Source: Actinernus sp. WN-2022
Lineage: Eukaryota > Cnidaria > Anthozoa > Actiniaria > Actinernidae
DNA: 64,000 bases
Assembly: GCA_030867875.1 (NCBI GenBank)
Contig: JAOWCC010000936.1
Location: forward strand, 16,934,095-16,998,094
Direction of reading: 5' to 3'
Shown: one piece after another, positions 33,380-43,879 of the stretch
How the letters are laid out: every line of letters starts with the position of its first letter
Position numbering within the stretch: position 1 is the stretch's first letter
The notes under the pieces: model-generated
Told to the model about the DNA's origin: nothing
Databases searched by the model: none
What the model saw: only the letters and a program-made list of their open reading frames with translations
Position numbers and translations under genes: made by a program

Positions 33380-35530
33380 TCCAAAAAAGTAAAATACCGT
33401 ACATCTGCCGGCCCTCTCCGGCTTAACATTGATACGTGCATAAGTTCAACGATCAAAACAGCTCCATACTTTATAGATGTTCCTCTTGTATACTTGTGCT
33501 CTTTGTGTCGATGATGTCGATTGCTTTGCAAGCTTTCAGGCAGCAACCACACAAAAAACATGCATATTGCCGAGACAAGAATCGTTACAATGTTGTTGTT
33601 CATGGGGCTGGGGAATTTGATCTATTTCGCACATTTATTTGCTTGCTATATATTTCACTTTTAGATTTTATTGCTACTCCGTTTTATTTCGAATTCGTTT
33701 TATCAAGCTAGCTTGGACCCCGAAGAGAAAAACAAATCACAAGGTATACTGATTGGCTATTTTGTAACTGAGTATATAACTTTTTTTTCTTGATATAGCG
33801 ATGTCATCATTTATTGTCATTAATGTCCAACCAGAGATCCATTGGTTCCTAACACAAAGCGTGCTTTACAAATCATGGTTGTACATTAGCATAACAATGG
33901 TAATGTTTATCAACACGAAACATCGCTATTAGCAGGTACACTGGGCATAAATAAATAACTTAGGAAACATTTGCGAGGTTTAGTCTTCTTCTGAAATAGA
34001 ATGTTCAAACGTGTTATCACCGTATATCTGCTATCATAATTATTCTACGCTGAAGGCCCGCCAGGTTGAAAAACCTATGGGTTTGTACAGCTTGTTCGCT
34101 ATAGTAAATTTATTATATGGCAAGTCACTCTCAATGTCAAATCCAGTGTTTCGATTGGCTGTTGTGCGGTCGGAATTTTGCCGTACGGACCGTTACCATG
34201 ATAACGGTCACAATTCGCATATTTTGGTCTAAGCTCAGGAAATTTAAAACTAAAATCGAGGTAAAATAGAGATAACTAGGCACTTAATGATGCAGTTTAA
34301 GAACACAAACATCGTAACAATACTTAACAGTTTTTAAAAGAGAGAAAGCTGGTCTATCAAAAATGTGACTGTAAATATAATTACCTCCAAAACGAACTTG
34401 ACCATTTGTTGTCAAAAATCATCATTGTTGTACGCAAAGTCAACCAGAAAAGGACAGGAAACAACTAGCCTAAATACAATTCCATCCAAAAGGTCTATGC
34501 TACAGAGACAAGATATTGATGTTCTGTCAGGTTCTACAAAGTTTCAGAAGTCACCGTCCAGCAGCAGTATATATACCGTCTGAGTTCAATGTGCGGAAGA
34601 ACCATTTTCCCTGGCCGTCAACTACAAGCGAGTTCCAAACAGCCACACGAAGAAACGAAACGAAAACGAAAACGAAACGAAACGAAAACGAAAACGAAAC
34701 GAAATTAGAACATGACTTAGTAATGTATCAGGTAATGAAGGAATCGAACACCCAGCAGCGAAATAACTGAACAATCAGACTCCATAACGATAAACCTGCT
34801 AACACTGATCCTGAAAGCTTCGTGGTTCTGTTGAGTGTTCACACGAGAATCGAGCAAGTAAAACTACAAGATAACAAGTCTGCCAGCCGCTATCGCCAGA
34901 GCCAGAAATCATAGTCCATATATTCGACAAGCAACAAGTCTACTCCTCTGCAGCCGGCTTTCTTTCTACAATTATCGGCTTTAAGAAATTTGTCTTGAAT
35001 ATCAGTCAGCACTGGTCCAGTTTACAAATTATAATCCCTCACTATAAACCAGGGAAGCTCTGATTCCACAGCCAACCATGTTTGCCGATCGGGAGTAAAT
35101 ATCAGCGATTGTCAGTTCCAGATTTTCCATGTACCAGTCGTCCCAGTCAAAATTATCCAGGATACAAACAAACAAACATCATAGAACTGTCATCGCCGAA
35201 AATGTCCGTCGCCGAAGTGTCATGGCACTTGAGCGAACAGTTTGTTTTTCGAGTTGATTTAGTGGAAATATGTTCTTTTCTGATCGCTTTTCCTACGAAT
35301 TCCACTTTTCATGCACTTTGGATTAGCAAAGTTTTCTAGTTATGAATTGATTCTGACACTGACGTTGTATTTCAATCATCTTTTATATTGATTTACGAAG
35401 AGCTTTCAAATAGATCCTGGATTAATTTTGAATGCAAATTAGGTATCAGGGTGTGTTACGGGGCGCTAGTCACGCGAGTCACTTATTTTCTCATTCTCTG
35501 TTTATCACAAGTGCCATATAATAAGCTAAA
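33380..35530. other. Stretch without recognisable gene; (AAACG)n microsatellite
   Basis: Short frames only, none with a domain or splice context. A GAAAC/GAAAAC pentamer-hexamer microsatellite lies at 34651-34704. A few ATTGG motifs may belong to decayed MITEs. Confidence 0.45.
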
Positions 35531-35533
35531 ACG

Positions 35534-35760
35534 GCCATGTCCAAATTCCTTGTCGTGTCAATCGGACTTAAGATATATTAACGTTTTATTAACCGAGAGC
35601 GAGGTCTTTACGGGAGAATATCAGACCGCGGTCTCGCTATCGCTCGGTCCGTACTGTCAAGACCTCGGTCTGATATTCTCCCGTAAAGACCTCGCTCTCG
35701 GTTAATAAACAGTCAATATATCTCAAGTCCGATTAACACGACAAGGAATTTGGACATGGC
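35534..35760. mobile_element. Foldback element, 95-bp arms
   Basis: Arm 35534-35628 (GCCATGTCCAAATTCCTTGT ... GAATATCAGACCG) is mirrored by 35666-35760 with few differences. The loop region repeats the tip motif (CGGTCTCGCTATCGCTCGGT). No coding potential; the frames across it are hairpin translations. Confidence 0.8.
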
Positions 35761-36372
35761 ACTCGTAAATTTTAGGCACACGTGCCTAGCAGCAGCCTGT
35801 TTGTCGTGTGTATGGAAATATTCCTGGTAAACCTGTCCGAAAATCTAGGTTTCTGGGACCTTGTGAAAAGGTAGTCTCGGTCCGCCTGTTTGGGGACCTA
35901 TGCCCAAAATACTTGTCGTATAAATCGGGCTTTAATGCCATTCGATTTTAATAACACGTATAGTGTTTGGCCTGTCATGCGATGTATCGACTTGAAGGTA
36001 AAACATTGAGAGATAAATGAAAGGATATGAAATGGTTATTGACCATATTGATCAATTGTCATAATAATAAATTGGTTTTGATTGCACAGGTTATATATAC
36101 AAAATGTAAAATAAATCCTTCTCTTAAAGGAGTAACATTGGAAACTTGATATGAAAGCTCTGAGTTAGCGAATAAATAAATTTGCTGTAGTAATAGGCCT
36201 TTTGCAGGAAACGTGCTGATATAATACTACGTTAACGAATCAATTGAGCTCGTGATCCCCATGGGAAAGGCGTTGATATGGATGCTGGAGGGCAAGCTAA
36301 ATTTAAAAACGCTATCTTAGAAATCAAACATTGGTGGAGGTGGAAATAGCATTTACAAACAGGTTTTGCTAA

Positions 36373-36666
36373 TAGAGCAGGTTTCAATTGAGTGTCGAAA
36401 GTTTTCCGTGATTGCTTTGGTTTTGCGTTTCCTTTGCTTTTCTATTGGCTGTGAAAATCAGTCAGCGAATTAAATTCCAGAGTAAAACCAATCGTGGTTT
36501 TGGTTTTGGTCCGTCACGCCATCAATCCACGATTGCGTTTATTTTTCCTCCTGATTGGTTGCTATCTCATGCCAGTGAAACCAATCGGTATTCACTTTAG
36601 TTCGTGATTGGTTCGTTGTAATTGCTTTGGTTTTGGTTTTACTACAGTCAACCGAAACCTGCTCTA
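36373..36666. mobile_element. MITE with 13-bp TIRs, 294 bp
   Basis: TAGAGCAGGTTTC at 36373 and GAAACCTGCTCTA ending 36666 are perfect inverted complements. Subterminal repeats GTGATTGCTTTGGTTTTG and AATTGCTTTGGTTTTGG, plus several ATTGGTT boxes, lie inside. No coding potential and no clear target duplication. Confidence 0.65.
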
Positions 36667-36785
36667 ACAAAACTACCGATCTCATACAAGTGCATATGAA
36701 GTCAGATTTGTTTGGCTGTCCAGGACAACCACGTGATTGCATTCCTGCAAAAGTTGTTGTTTCCTACCGGTTTACTACCAAAAAT

Positions 36786-36910
36786 GGGTATATACTTCAT
36801 GGTAGTGTTTCGTTCCATATAGTCTCCCTGCATAATACTGTAAAACAGTAGAGAAAATGATTATGCAGGGAGACTATATGGAACGAAACACTACCATGAA
36901 GTATATACCC
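36786..36910. repeat. Perfect 51-bp hairpin
   Basis: Arm 36786-36836 (GGGTATATACTTCATGGTAG ...) and arm 36860-36910 are exact inverted complements over 51 bp with a 23-bp spacer. No mismatch was found, so the structure is very young or homogenised. Confidence 0.85.
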
Positions 36911-36999
36911 CAAAATGGCCCATGATGGCTTTGAAGACTACCAGGAAAAAAAGGTTTTCGCTGGCTGATTTTGAATTTCATACCATGTTTCAACGTTAG

Positions 37000-38185
37000 G
37001 ATTGTTCTAAAAGTTTTATTCCTTTTTAAGAAGGAATTCACGTTGGAAGGATAGCTATGACGATTAAAAAACGCTTTGTTATATATTCGTGATGCAGCGT
37101 TTTCCCAGACCGGGTTATTTTTAGATTTCATTCTCATTGGTTGCTTTCATCGCGGCATGTTGTGAACAAAAGATGCTTTGTTAGCTTCTCCTACTTTCTC
37201 CAAACATGGCTGCAACACGTTCATTATTGCCTCACGACCGAACTTCGCGAGGCTTCTTATTGAGTGCATTTGGGCGTTCCGCTTTGTTTCCCTGTGGTCA
37301 CGTATGCGGTTTAAATTTAGGGGGGGGGGGGGGAGGGGGTAGAGAGTAAACTTGATTAGCCAAGAAAACTTATGTAACACAGACAGCATTCTCTAGAGGT
37401 TAAAGTGAAAACCGCGCAAAATCTCGGTTTGATGTATTTCAGCAAAGTCCTTTCAGCTTGCTAGCGTTTGCCATTTCTCGTACTGTACGTATTTCAAAAT
37501 GAAGCCCGCCTGGGGCCCCAGCAACAACATACTTCGCCATCGAAAGAAATCATGCGTTCGCCTTCGCTGCTGTGTGCATGGGCGTTCTAGGAGTCATACT
37601 CTCAATATTGGTGAGAAATTTGTTCTGTTATATCTGATGTTTTGTTGCTCTCATCCAACTCGCACCGCATACATAACCGGTACAAGATCCCAAACTGTAG
37701 TATTCCTATGCTAAGAGATGGTGAGACTCACTCTAAAAAGATGTTTTGATCGCCAATCACCAAGATAGTTTCGCAGTGGGCAGGCGAAAAGAGTGGAAAG
37801 ATAATACTGTACTCAGGTATATCTGATATATCTTTATGCTCGTTGGTTTATCCGATCAACAATCGTAAACCTATCAGTTCAGTATTCGATATGTTCCAGG
37901 TTATGAATATTGGCAATTCATTGTACACGATACTTTCACAGTACACTAGAAATACCTATTTAATTCTCACAGAATTACAAACAATGGTTCAATTTTGATA
38001 CAAATTACAGTTTACAGCTTTGCTGGTAATGTTCATGGTTATTGTGATGTCAATGCAGTGGAATTCGAAATTGACACAACTATTTGTGACTTAGAATTTT
38101 GCACTACAATTTATATTTACGACTTTAGGAATTCATATCGGTAAATTTCACGTAAATACACATATGTACTTAAAATTAGAAACAG
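37000..38185. other. Stretch without recognisable gene; poly-G tract
   Basis: Contains a G-rich homopolymer run at 37320-37339. No supported exon, RNA or element. Confidence 0.45.
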
Positions 38186-38189
38186 GGGT

Positions 38190-38342
38190 GATTGCAGGAA
38201 TTTATATCTGGAAATTAGCAAATCTAATATGACAATGGATATTCGATCGCCCGTGTAATGACTCTGTTCGCCACTCAAGCTAAGAGCAAATATCAACATC
38301 TATATGAAATAAATATAAGCAACAGGGAAAGAAGAAGAGGGA
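38190..38342. repeat. Left-most partial unit of the 1.08-kb satellite
   Basis: Carries GAAATTAGCAAATCTAATAT, ATGGATATTCGATCGC, CAAGCTAAGAGCAAATATCA and AGGGAAAGAAGAAGAGGGA, as at the end of each unit further right. The array then breaks at the TIR element starting 38343. Confidence 0.75.
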
Positions 38343-40594
38343 CATCGGGCAGAATGGCGCGACATACATCCGGGACATTCTATAGTCATCAGCGCCAAAT
38401 TCCAAAGCTACTCAATGAATCGTGATGAAATTTACAAAGAAATGGCTCAAATGCGTCAGGGAGGTTACGGTTTCACTCATTTGCGGAAAAACTAAATACA
38501 CTATGCATTAGGCCCACACGCGTTTTAGTAAAAGAGATGTTATTTGATCATTTCTGCTGAATATAAAAGTTTTCCGTGTAATAAAATCGGTGTTTTTCAT
38601 AGTACTTAGAGGGGGAAATGACTAATGTGTGACTTTAGGGTAATTTTCTCTTTGACTAATTGTCGTATTTCTTAGGCCCACACGGAAAAAGATAGACTGA
38701 CATCTTACTAACCCGTGTACGTTTTTTCGTTGAAATCTGCCGGATATTTGCTTATATAAATCGTGTTTTCTAGAACGCATCTGGGCGCCACAAATTTGCT
38801 AGCTAGATTTAGGGTTTCAAAATTCCTGGGGGTTTTGCTTTGAGGCCTTAGCTCCTCCCCATCAAACAATGGCACATACGCCGCCTATAATTACGGCTGT
38901 AATTAGGTTAAACCAGTACTTAAGGAACCATGGTGTGAAAACCAATGCTTTGTTCTAAAAATAAATAAGCGCTGGTGCATATCCACAGCCCGACTTGACT
39001 GTATTCATTACAATTTGTTACGCGACCGAACTACACTGTGATTTATGACTTCCGTATACGAATTGTTCAGTGCCGGCCGATCGCTCCATCACTTTTTCGC
39101 GTATCAGTACCTTGATATTGACGAGTCGCACGAGCCTTTGTAAAAAATTTTTAATTGGCTAAGTGTCTTTTTGCGCTGGAAAAATGACTGCGCTGAAAAA
39201 CTAACAGAACATCGTAAAACTCGATATCGGATCATAAGCAAATGCTCCACCAGATTTTGTAAACCTTCAGCTTTAAAATGAGACCTTTTTCGTGTTTCTG
39301 TGTGCACTATAAGTCAACAACCAAAAGAAAGAAACTAGCTGTGGTCTTCCGACTCACGACCGGCAAAGTGTGACAGAGAGCGGCACTGCCCACAGGCAGC
39401 CCAAGCTCAAGTTACGAAAATATAAGGGTTTGTATGGGAGCGTAGCGAACTCCGTTTACTAGCCAGAAATACTGTAAAATGTTTAAATAAAAATGACTTA
39501 CCTTGCCACTGTGATTTCTTCTGTCATGTTGCTCTCCTTGTTGGGTGGTTTTAAGCTGATTTCAGCCGTTTTTTAAATATTTTACAGTATTTCTGGCTAG
39601 TAAACGTAGTTCGCTACGCTCCCATACTAACCCGTAACCCGTAATTTTCGTAACTTGAGGTTGGGCTGCCTGTGCACTGCCGCTTTGATTTCCAACCAAA
39701 ACATTTGAAAACTGACTGACCTGAAACTAACAGAACAGTATAAAAGTCGATACCGCATCATAAACAAATGTTAAAGCGTATTTTGTAGACCTTCAGCTTT
39801 AAAATGAGACCTTTTTCGTGTTTCTGTGTGCACTAGAAGTCGACAACCAAAAGAAAGGATCTAGTTGTTGTTGTCCTCACTCGTACTCAGAACCGGCGTT
39901 TGAAAAGTGAAACGAAAACTAACAGAACAGCGTAGAAAGCTCTGGCGCGTCATAAACAGATGTCAAAACGGAGTATGTTTCACATGTTTCTATTTGCTGT
40001 AAAAGTCAAACTAGCAAAGGACGAAACGAATTGTCTTGTCATCTTGACTCAGATCTAAGCAGCCGTGTGAAGCGTCGCCGCCTCACTGTTGAATTCAAAG
40101 CAAATCCGGTTGGAAAGTTAAAGTGGAAGTTAAAGTGGAACTTAATAAAATACATAAAGTGCACTGGTACTCTAAAACAAAATATTTCTGAAACGATGAA
40201 ATGGCAACAGGATTGTTCGGTGAAATTACTTCCCAGTCATGACTCTCGCGAGAAGTAAAACAATTAACTACACGCCAAATGTTTTCGAAAACCGTTCAGT
40301 GACAGAATAGGCTTTTTGCTTTAGCAAAAATGAACATGAACAGGCGTAATGAACAGTCGGTTCAATTGAAGAGGTCGTCTATTGTTAATAATTAGCGCCA
40401 TCACGTTATTTCTGGGATTGATTGACGGGTGCCATATCAGCCTTGGGACATTTGTATTCCCATAACGATTAATGAACAACCAATCAGGTATCGTTAAAGC
40501 GAACTGCTCATGCGTTCGATTATAATTTTCCGCTTTAGATTAATTCTTCAACAGTAAGTACATGTCGCAAAGAACAATAGGATTCTGCCCGATG
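38343..40594. mobile_element. 2.25-kb TIR element inserted in the satellite
   Basis: Ends CATCGGGCAGAAT (38343) and ATTCTGCCCGATG (ending 40594) are perfect 13-bp inverted repeats. The satellite junction AGAGGGA|AATTAAAG is split exactly at these ends, so the whole 2252 bp is an insert. No target duplication above 1-2 bp is visible. Inside lie a ~300-bp foldback (39385-39690) and three diverged direct repeats with GAGACCTTTTTCGTGTTTCT (39282, 39809) and AACAGAACA/G motifs (39200, 39727, 39914). No transposase was recognised. Confidence 0.65.
39385..39690. repeat. Foldback inside the 2.25-kb element
   Basis: CACAGGCAGCCCAAGCTCAA, GGGAGCGTAGCGAACT and CTAGCCAGAAATACTGTAAA on the left are mirrored by TTTACAGTATTTCTGGCTAG, AGTTCGCTACGCTCCC and TTGAGGTTGGGCTGCCTGTG on the right. 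Arms are about 100 bp, spacer about 80 bp. Confidence 0.75.
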
Positions 40595-41780
40595 AATTAA
40601 AGTGTAGTAGAATCTAGAGTATTGCAGATTAACTAGAAGATAATTGAAATTGCCGCGTTCAACAGACCATCACTTACGGCAAAGACCGGTTTTCGAGTGT
40701 ATAGATTGCGTACCATAAACTATCGCAAACAGGCACTATGATATTCGTTACTCAATCGCAAATCCCGCTTTAATTCTATTATGACTGAGCCAGAAAATCT
40801 TCATGTCATTACAACAAAGTTCTCACCTTACTTATTCATCTGCAATACAACAGCGACTTTCGGAGGTCGAGCCATGAATGAAAACCAAATGAACAAGAGA
40901 ATAGTTGAACTAAGCGTTCCCAAATTCGCCTCGCTCTCCTTGTACGCACAGGCATCCTTGTCCATGCGTTTTAGATGGTGAAGTGTAAGAAGCAGCCGTG
41001 TACAGAATGCTCCGAGCGCATTGTCAACGCCAGTTTTTTCGGCAATACTTCTAACCAGCCACACTCTATTGTGACGTGAATAACCGCGTGCGTTACGTCA
41101 CTTTTACGACTTGTAATCAGATGTACACAGCTACGTCCTAAAAGATTTCCCTTGATCAATGTAAATAGCAAATTTGCTACATTGTTTCCGATTGAACACT
41201 TTATTGGGTTTCTTTAGCTTAACGTTAACATCAACCATATTATTTATTTACAAAAGAATTCGGGATTTGTGGCAATATTTATATGCCTTTGATTTTTTGC
41301 AACTGGTGCATTTTTCAATTCACATCTTTGCAGTAATGAAGGAAAATGGAAAAGGAGAGATGCTGTATGTGAGAAAACTTGATAAGACTTCTCGGAACTT
41401 ATTAACACTATGGCATTGCTTCGTCGGAGATTTGTTTCTGTTTCCCATTCAGATGTTTTGCGGCCGGTTTCGCTTTCCAATGAAAATCGCAAGCAAAATC
41501 GGTTCATTGTCCGTAAAGCGACGAACACGGGAATTTATGTCGGGAAATTAGCAAATCTAAGATGACAATGGATATTCGATCGCTGGTGCAATGCCTCTGT
41601 TCGCCGCTCAAGCTAAGAGCAAATATCAACATCTATATGAAATAAATATAAGCAACAGGGAAAGAAGAAGAGGGAATTAAAGTATAGTAGAATCTAGAGT
41701 ATTGCAGATTAACTAGAAGATAATTGAAATTGCCGCGTTCAACAGACCATCACTTATGGCAAAGACCGGTTTTCGAGTGT

Positions 41781-43135
41781 TCAAGTTCAAGTTCAAGTTC
41801 AATTTTATTTTGCACTATTTACAAGTTCAGTTTTAACAATTAGTAGGAAAGAGTGGAGAAAAAATAAAATAGGTATTCAAGGTTACAATTTCCAGGAAAT
41901 GTGCGTAGTGGCCAAAGGAGCAAAAGCTTTCGAGTTGGCCACTACCATGAAGAAACTAAATGAGGAGAATTACCAAATGTTGCAGTCACTTAATTTTTTT
42001 AAATACATATATGATTGAAAGTGAGTTTAAACATGGTTGAGAAAAGGAACAAAAAATGGAGTGGAAAGAAAAATATATATATGTATATATATAAGAGAGA
42101 TAGGAAATTACTTATATAATAACCTTTGTACAATAAACCCAATCTAAGAATTAATTTACAATAAATTTGGTAATACTGATAATCTAAATTTACATTTAAT
42201 ATTTACAAATACAATGCAAATTAGGTCTGGTTTTCAAGTAGAAACAACTTATATTGTAATTTGAAGTTGTTGTGGGTTTGACATTTGATCTCAATTGGAA
42301 CTTTTTCCCATATTCTTGAGGCCAGGGATTTAAATCTTGATAACCCATAATTTGTTTTGGAAGCTGGTCTGTACAAATTTTGATTAGCAGCATATCTGGT
42401 ATTATAATTATGGATATCAGAAGCTGACGAGACTAGGTCAGAGAAGACAATTGGAACATCTTTTTTAACATATTTGATTTTATAAATTAGGGATGAGATT
42501 TTCATTTTAAAAATATTGTCAAATTTAAGAATTTCTAGAATCCTATAGTAAGGTGTGGCACTTTCTAATTTATTAGCAAAGAAAAAGCAGCGAACACATT
42601 TATTTTGTTTTGTTTTAATCTTAATTAATCTAGATTGGGTAGCAGTACCCCAACTCATCAGGCCATAGTTCAGATAAGGAAAAATAAGGGTATAGTACAA
42701 TTGTTTTAGCATTGTAATGGAAACATAATTTCTTAGTTTATATAAAATCCCTATATTCTTTGCAATTTTATTATTAACATGCTTGATTTGAGGATCCCAT
42801 TTTAAATGTTCGTCAATAAAGACACCTAAATATTTTATTTGTGTTTTTTGTTCTATGTTGCAAGTTGTTATTGTAATTTTTGTTTTTTTTCTAGGAGAGG
42901 TTATTAACATATAGTTTGTCTTTTTAAAATTAATTGATAACTTATTTGCTAAGCAAAAATTTAGTACATTATAAAGCTCATCATTTATGACTCTTTCTAG
43001 TTCAGCAGGGCTAGTTGAAGAATAGAAAATATTCGTGTCATCTGCAAATATTCTAAATAGAAGCTTTTTTGAAGAGTTTGGAAGATCGTTAATATATAAT
43101 AGAAACAAAAGGGGCCCTAGGGTAGTGGCCAAAGG
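41781..43135 (-). pseudogene. 5'-truncated LINE with (TTGAAC)n tail
   Basis: The 3' end carries a hexamer microsatellite (GTTCAA repeats at 41779-41804 on +). Coding (about 43117-42221, minus) starts inside RT at LGPLLFLLYINDLP, then FRIFADDTNIFYSS, NYMLITSPRKK, IKYLGVFIDEHLKWDPQI and YNTRYAANQNLYRP, and ends LFLLENQT. It is the same family as 22810-24700 but with a longer intact frame. 5' truncated at the palm. The satellite lost about 6 bp (ATAGAT) at the site instead of gaining a duplication. The 5' junction carries 17 bp copied from its own 3' UTR hairpin. Confidence 0.85.
41905..41945 (-). promoter_or_regulatory. 3' UTR hairpin of the LINE (second copy)
   Basis: On the LINE strand the stem is GTAGTGGCCAA / TTGGCCACTAC with loop CTCGAAAGCTTTTGCTCCT. 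It aligns with the hairpin at 24770-24811. Stem positions 2, 7 and 8 differ, and each change is matched on the other arm. Confidence 0.6.
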
Positions 43136-43551
43136 AGCGTACCATAAACTATCGCAAACAGGCACTATGATATTCGTTACTCAATCGCAAATCCCGCTTT
43201 AATTCTATTATAATTGAGCCAGAAAATCTTCATGTCATTACAACGAAGTTCTCACCTTACTTATTCATCTGCAATACAACAGCGACTTTCGGCGGTCGAG
43301 CCATGAATGAAAACCAAATGAACAAGAGAATAGTTGAACTAAGCGTTCCCAAATTCGCCTCGCTCTCCTTGTACGCACAGGCATCCTTGTCCATGCGTTT
43401 TAGATGGTGAAGTGTAAGAGGCAGCCGTGTACAGAATGCTCCGAGCGCATTGTCAACGCCAGTTTTTTCGGCAATACTTCTAACCAGCCACACTCTATTG
43501 TGACGTGAATAACCGCGCGCGTTACGTCACTTTTACGACTTGTAATCAGAT

Positions 43552-43553
<2 letters not shown>

Positions 43554-43592
<39 letters not shown>
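43554..43592. repeat. (AAT)n microsatellite, LINE 3' tail
   Basis: About 12 AAT units at the 3' terminus of the minus-strand LINE. The same tail begins the truncated copy at 11168. Confidence 0.85.
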
Positions 43593-43601
<9 letters not shown>

Positions 43602-43879
43602 AATGAGGATATGCAGATAACGTTTACACTTGTTTCCAATCTGGTCCTCCTAACTATTATATGCCAAGATAGAAACATGATATAATTACATTATAAGTCA
43701 TAATAGATAATTATTTAACTACTCAAAAAGGAATATACATTATTGGGAAGATATGAAAAAACATTGAATAAAATATAAACACTATAGGTTTAGAATTATA
43801 CAATTAAAAACATATATGTAAACGAAAGGTGGTTACATGTATTAAGGGATGGATCTAGAAACATCGTTAGACATCACAG

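Noticed and set aside
33436..33711. 91-codon plus frame and overlapping minus frame
   Set aside because: No domain, no splice context, and both strands open over the same AT-rich region.
37320..37339. Poly-G tract as a regulatory G-quadruplex
   Set aside because: A single homopolymer run without further G-tracts or gene context; could also be a sequencing artefact.
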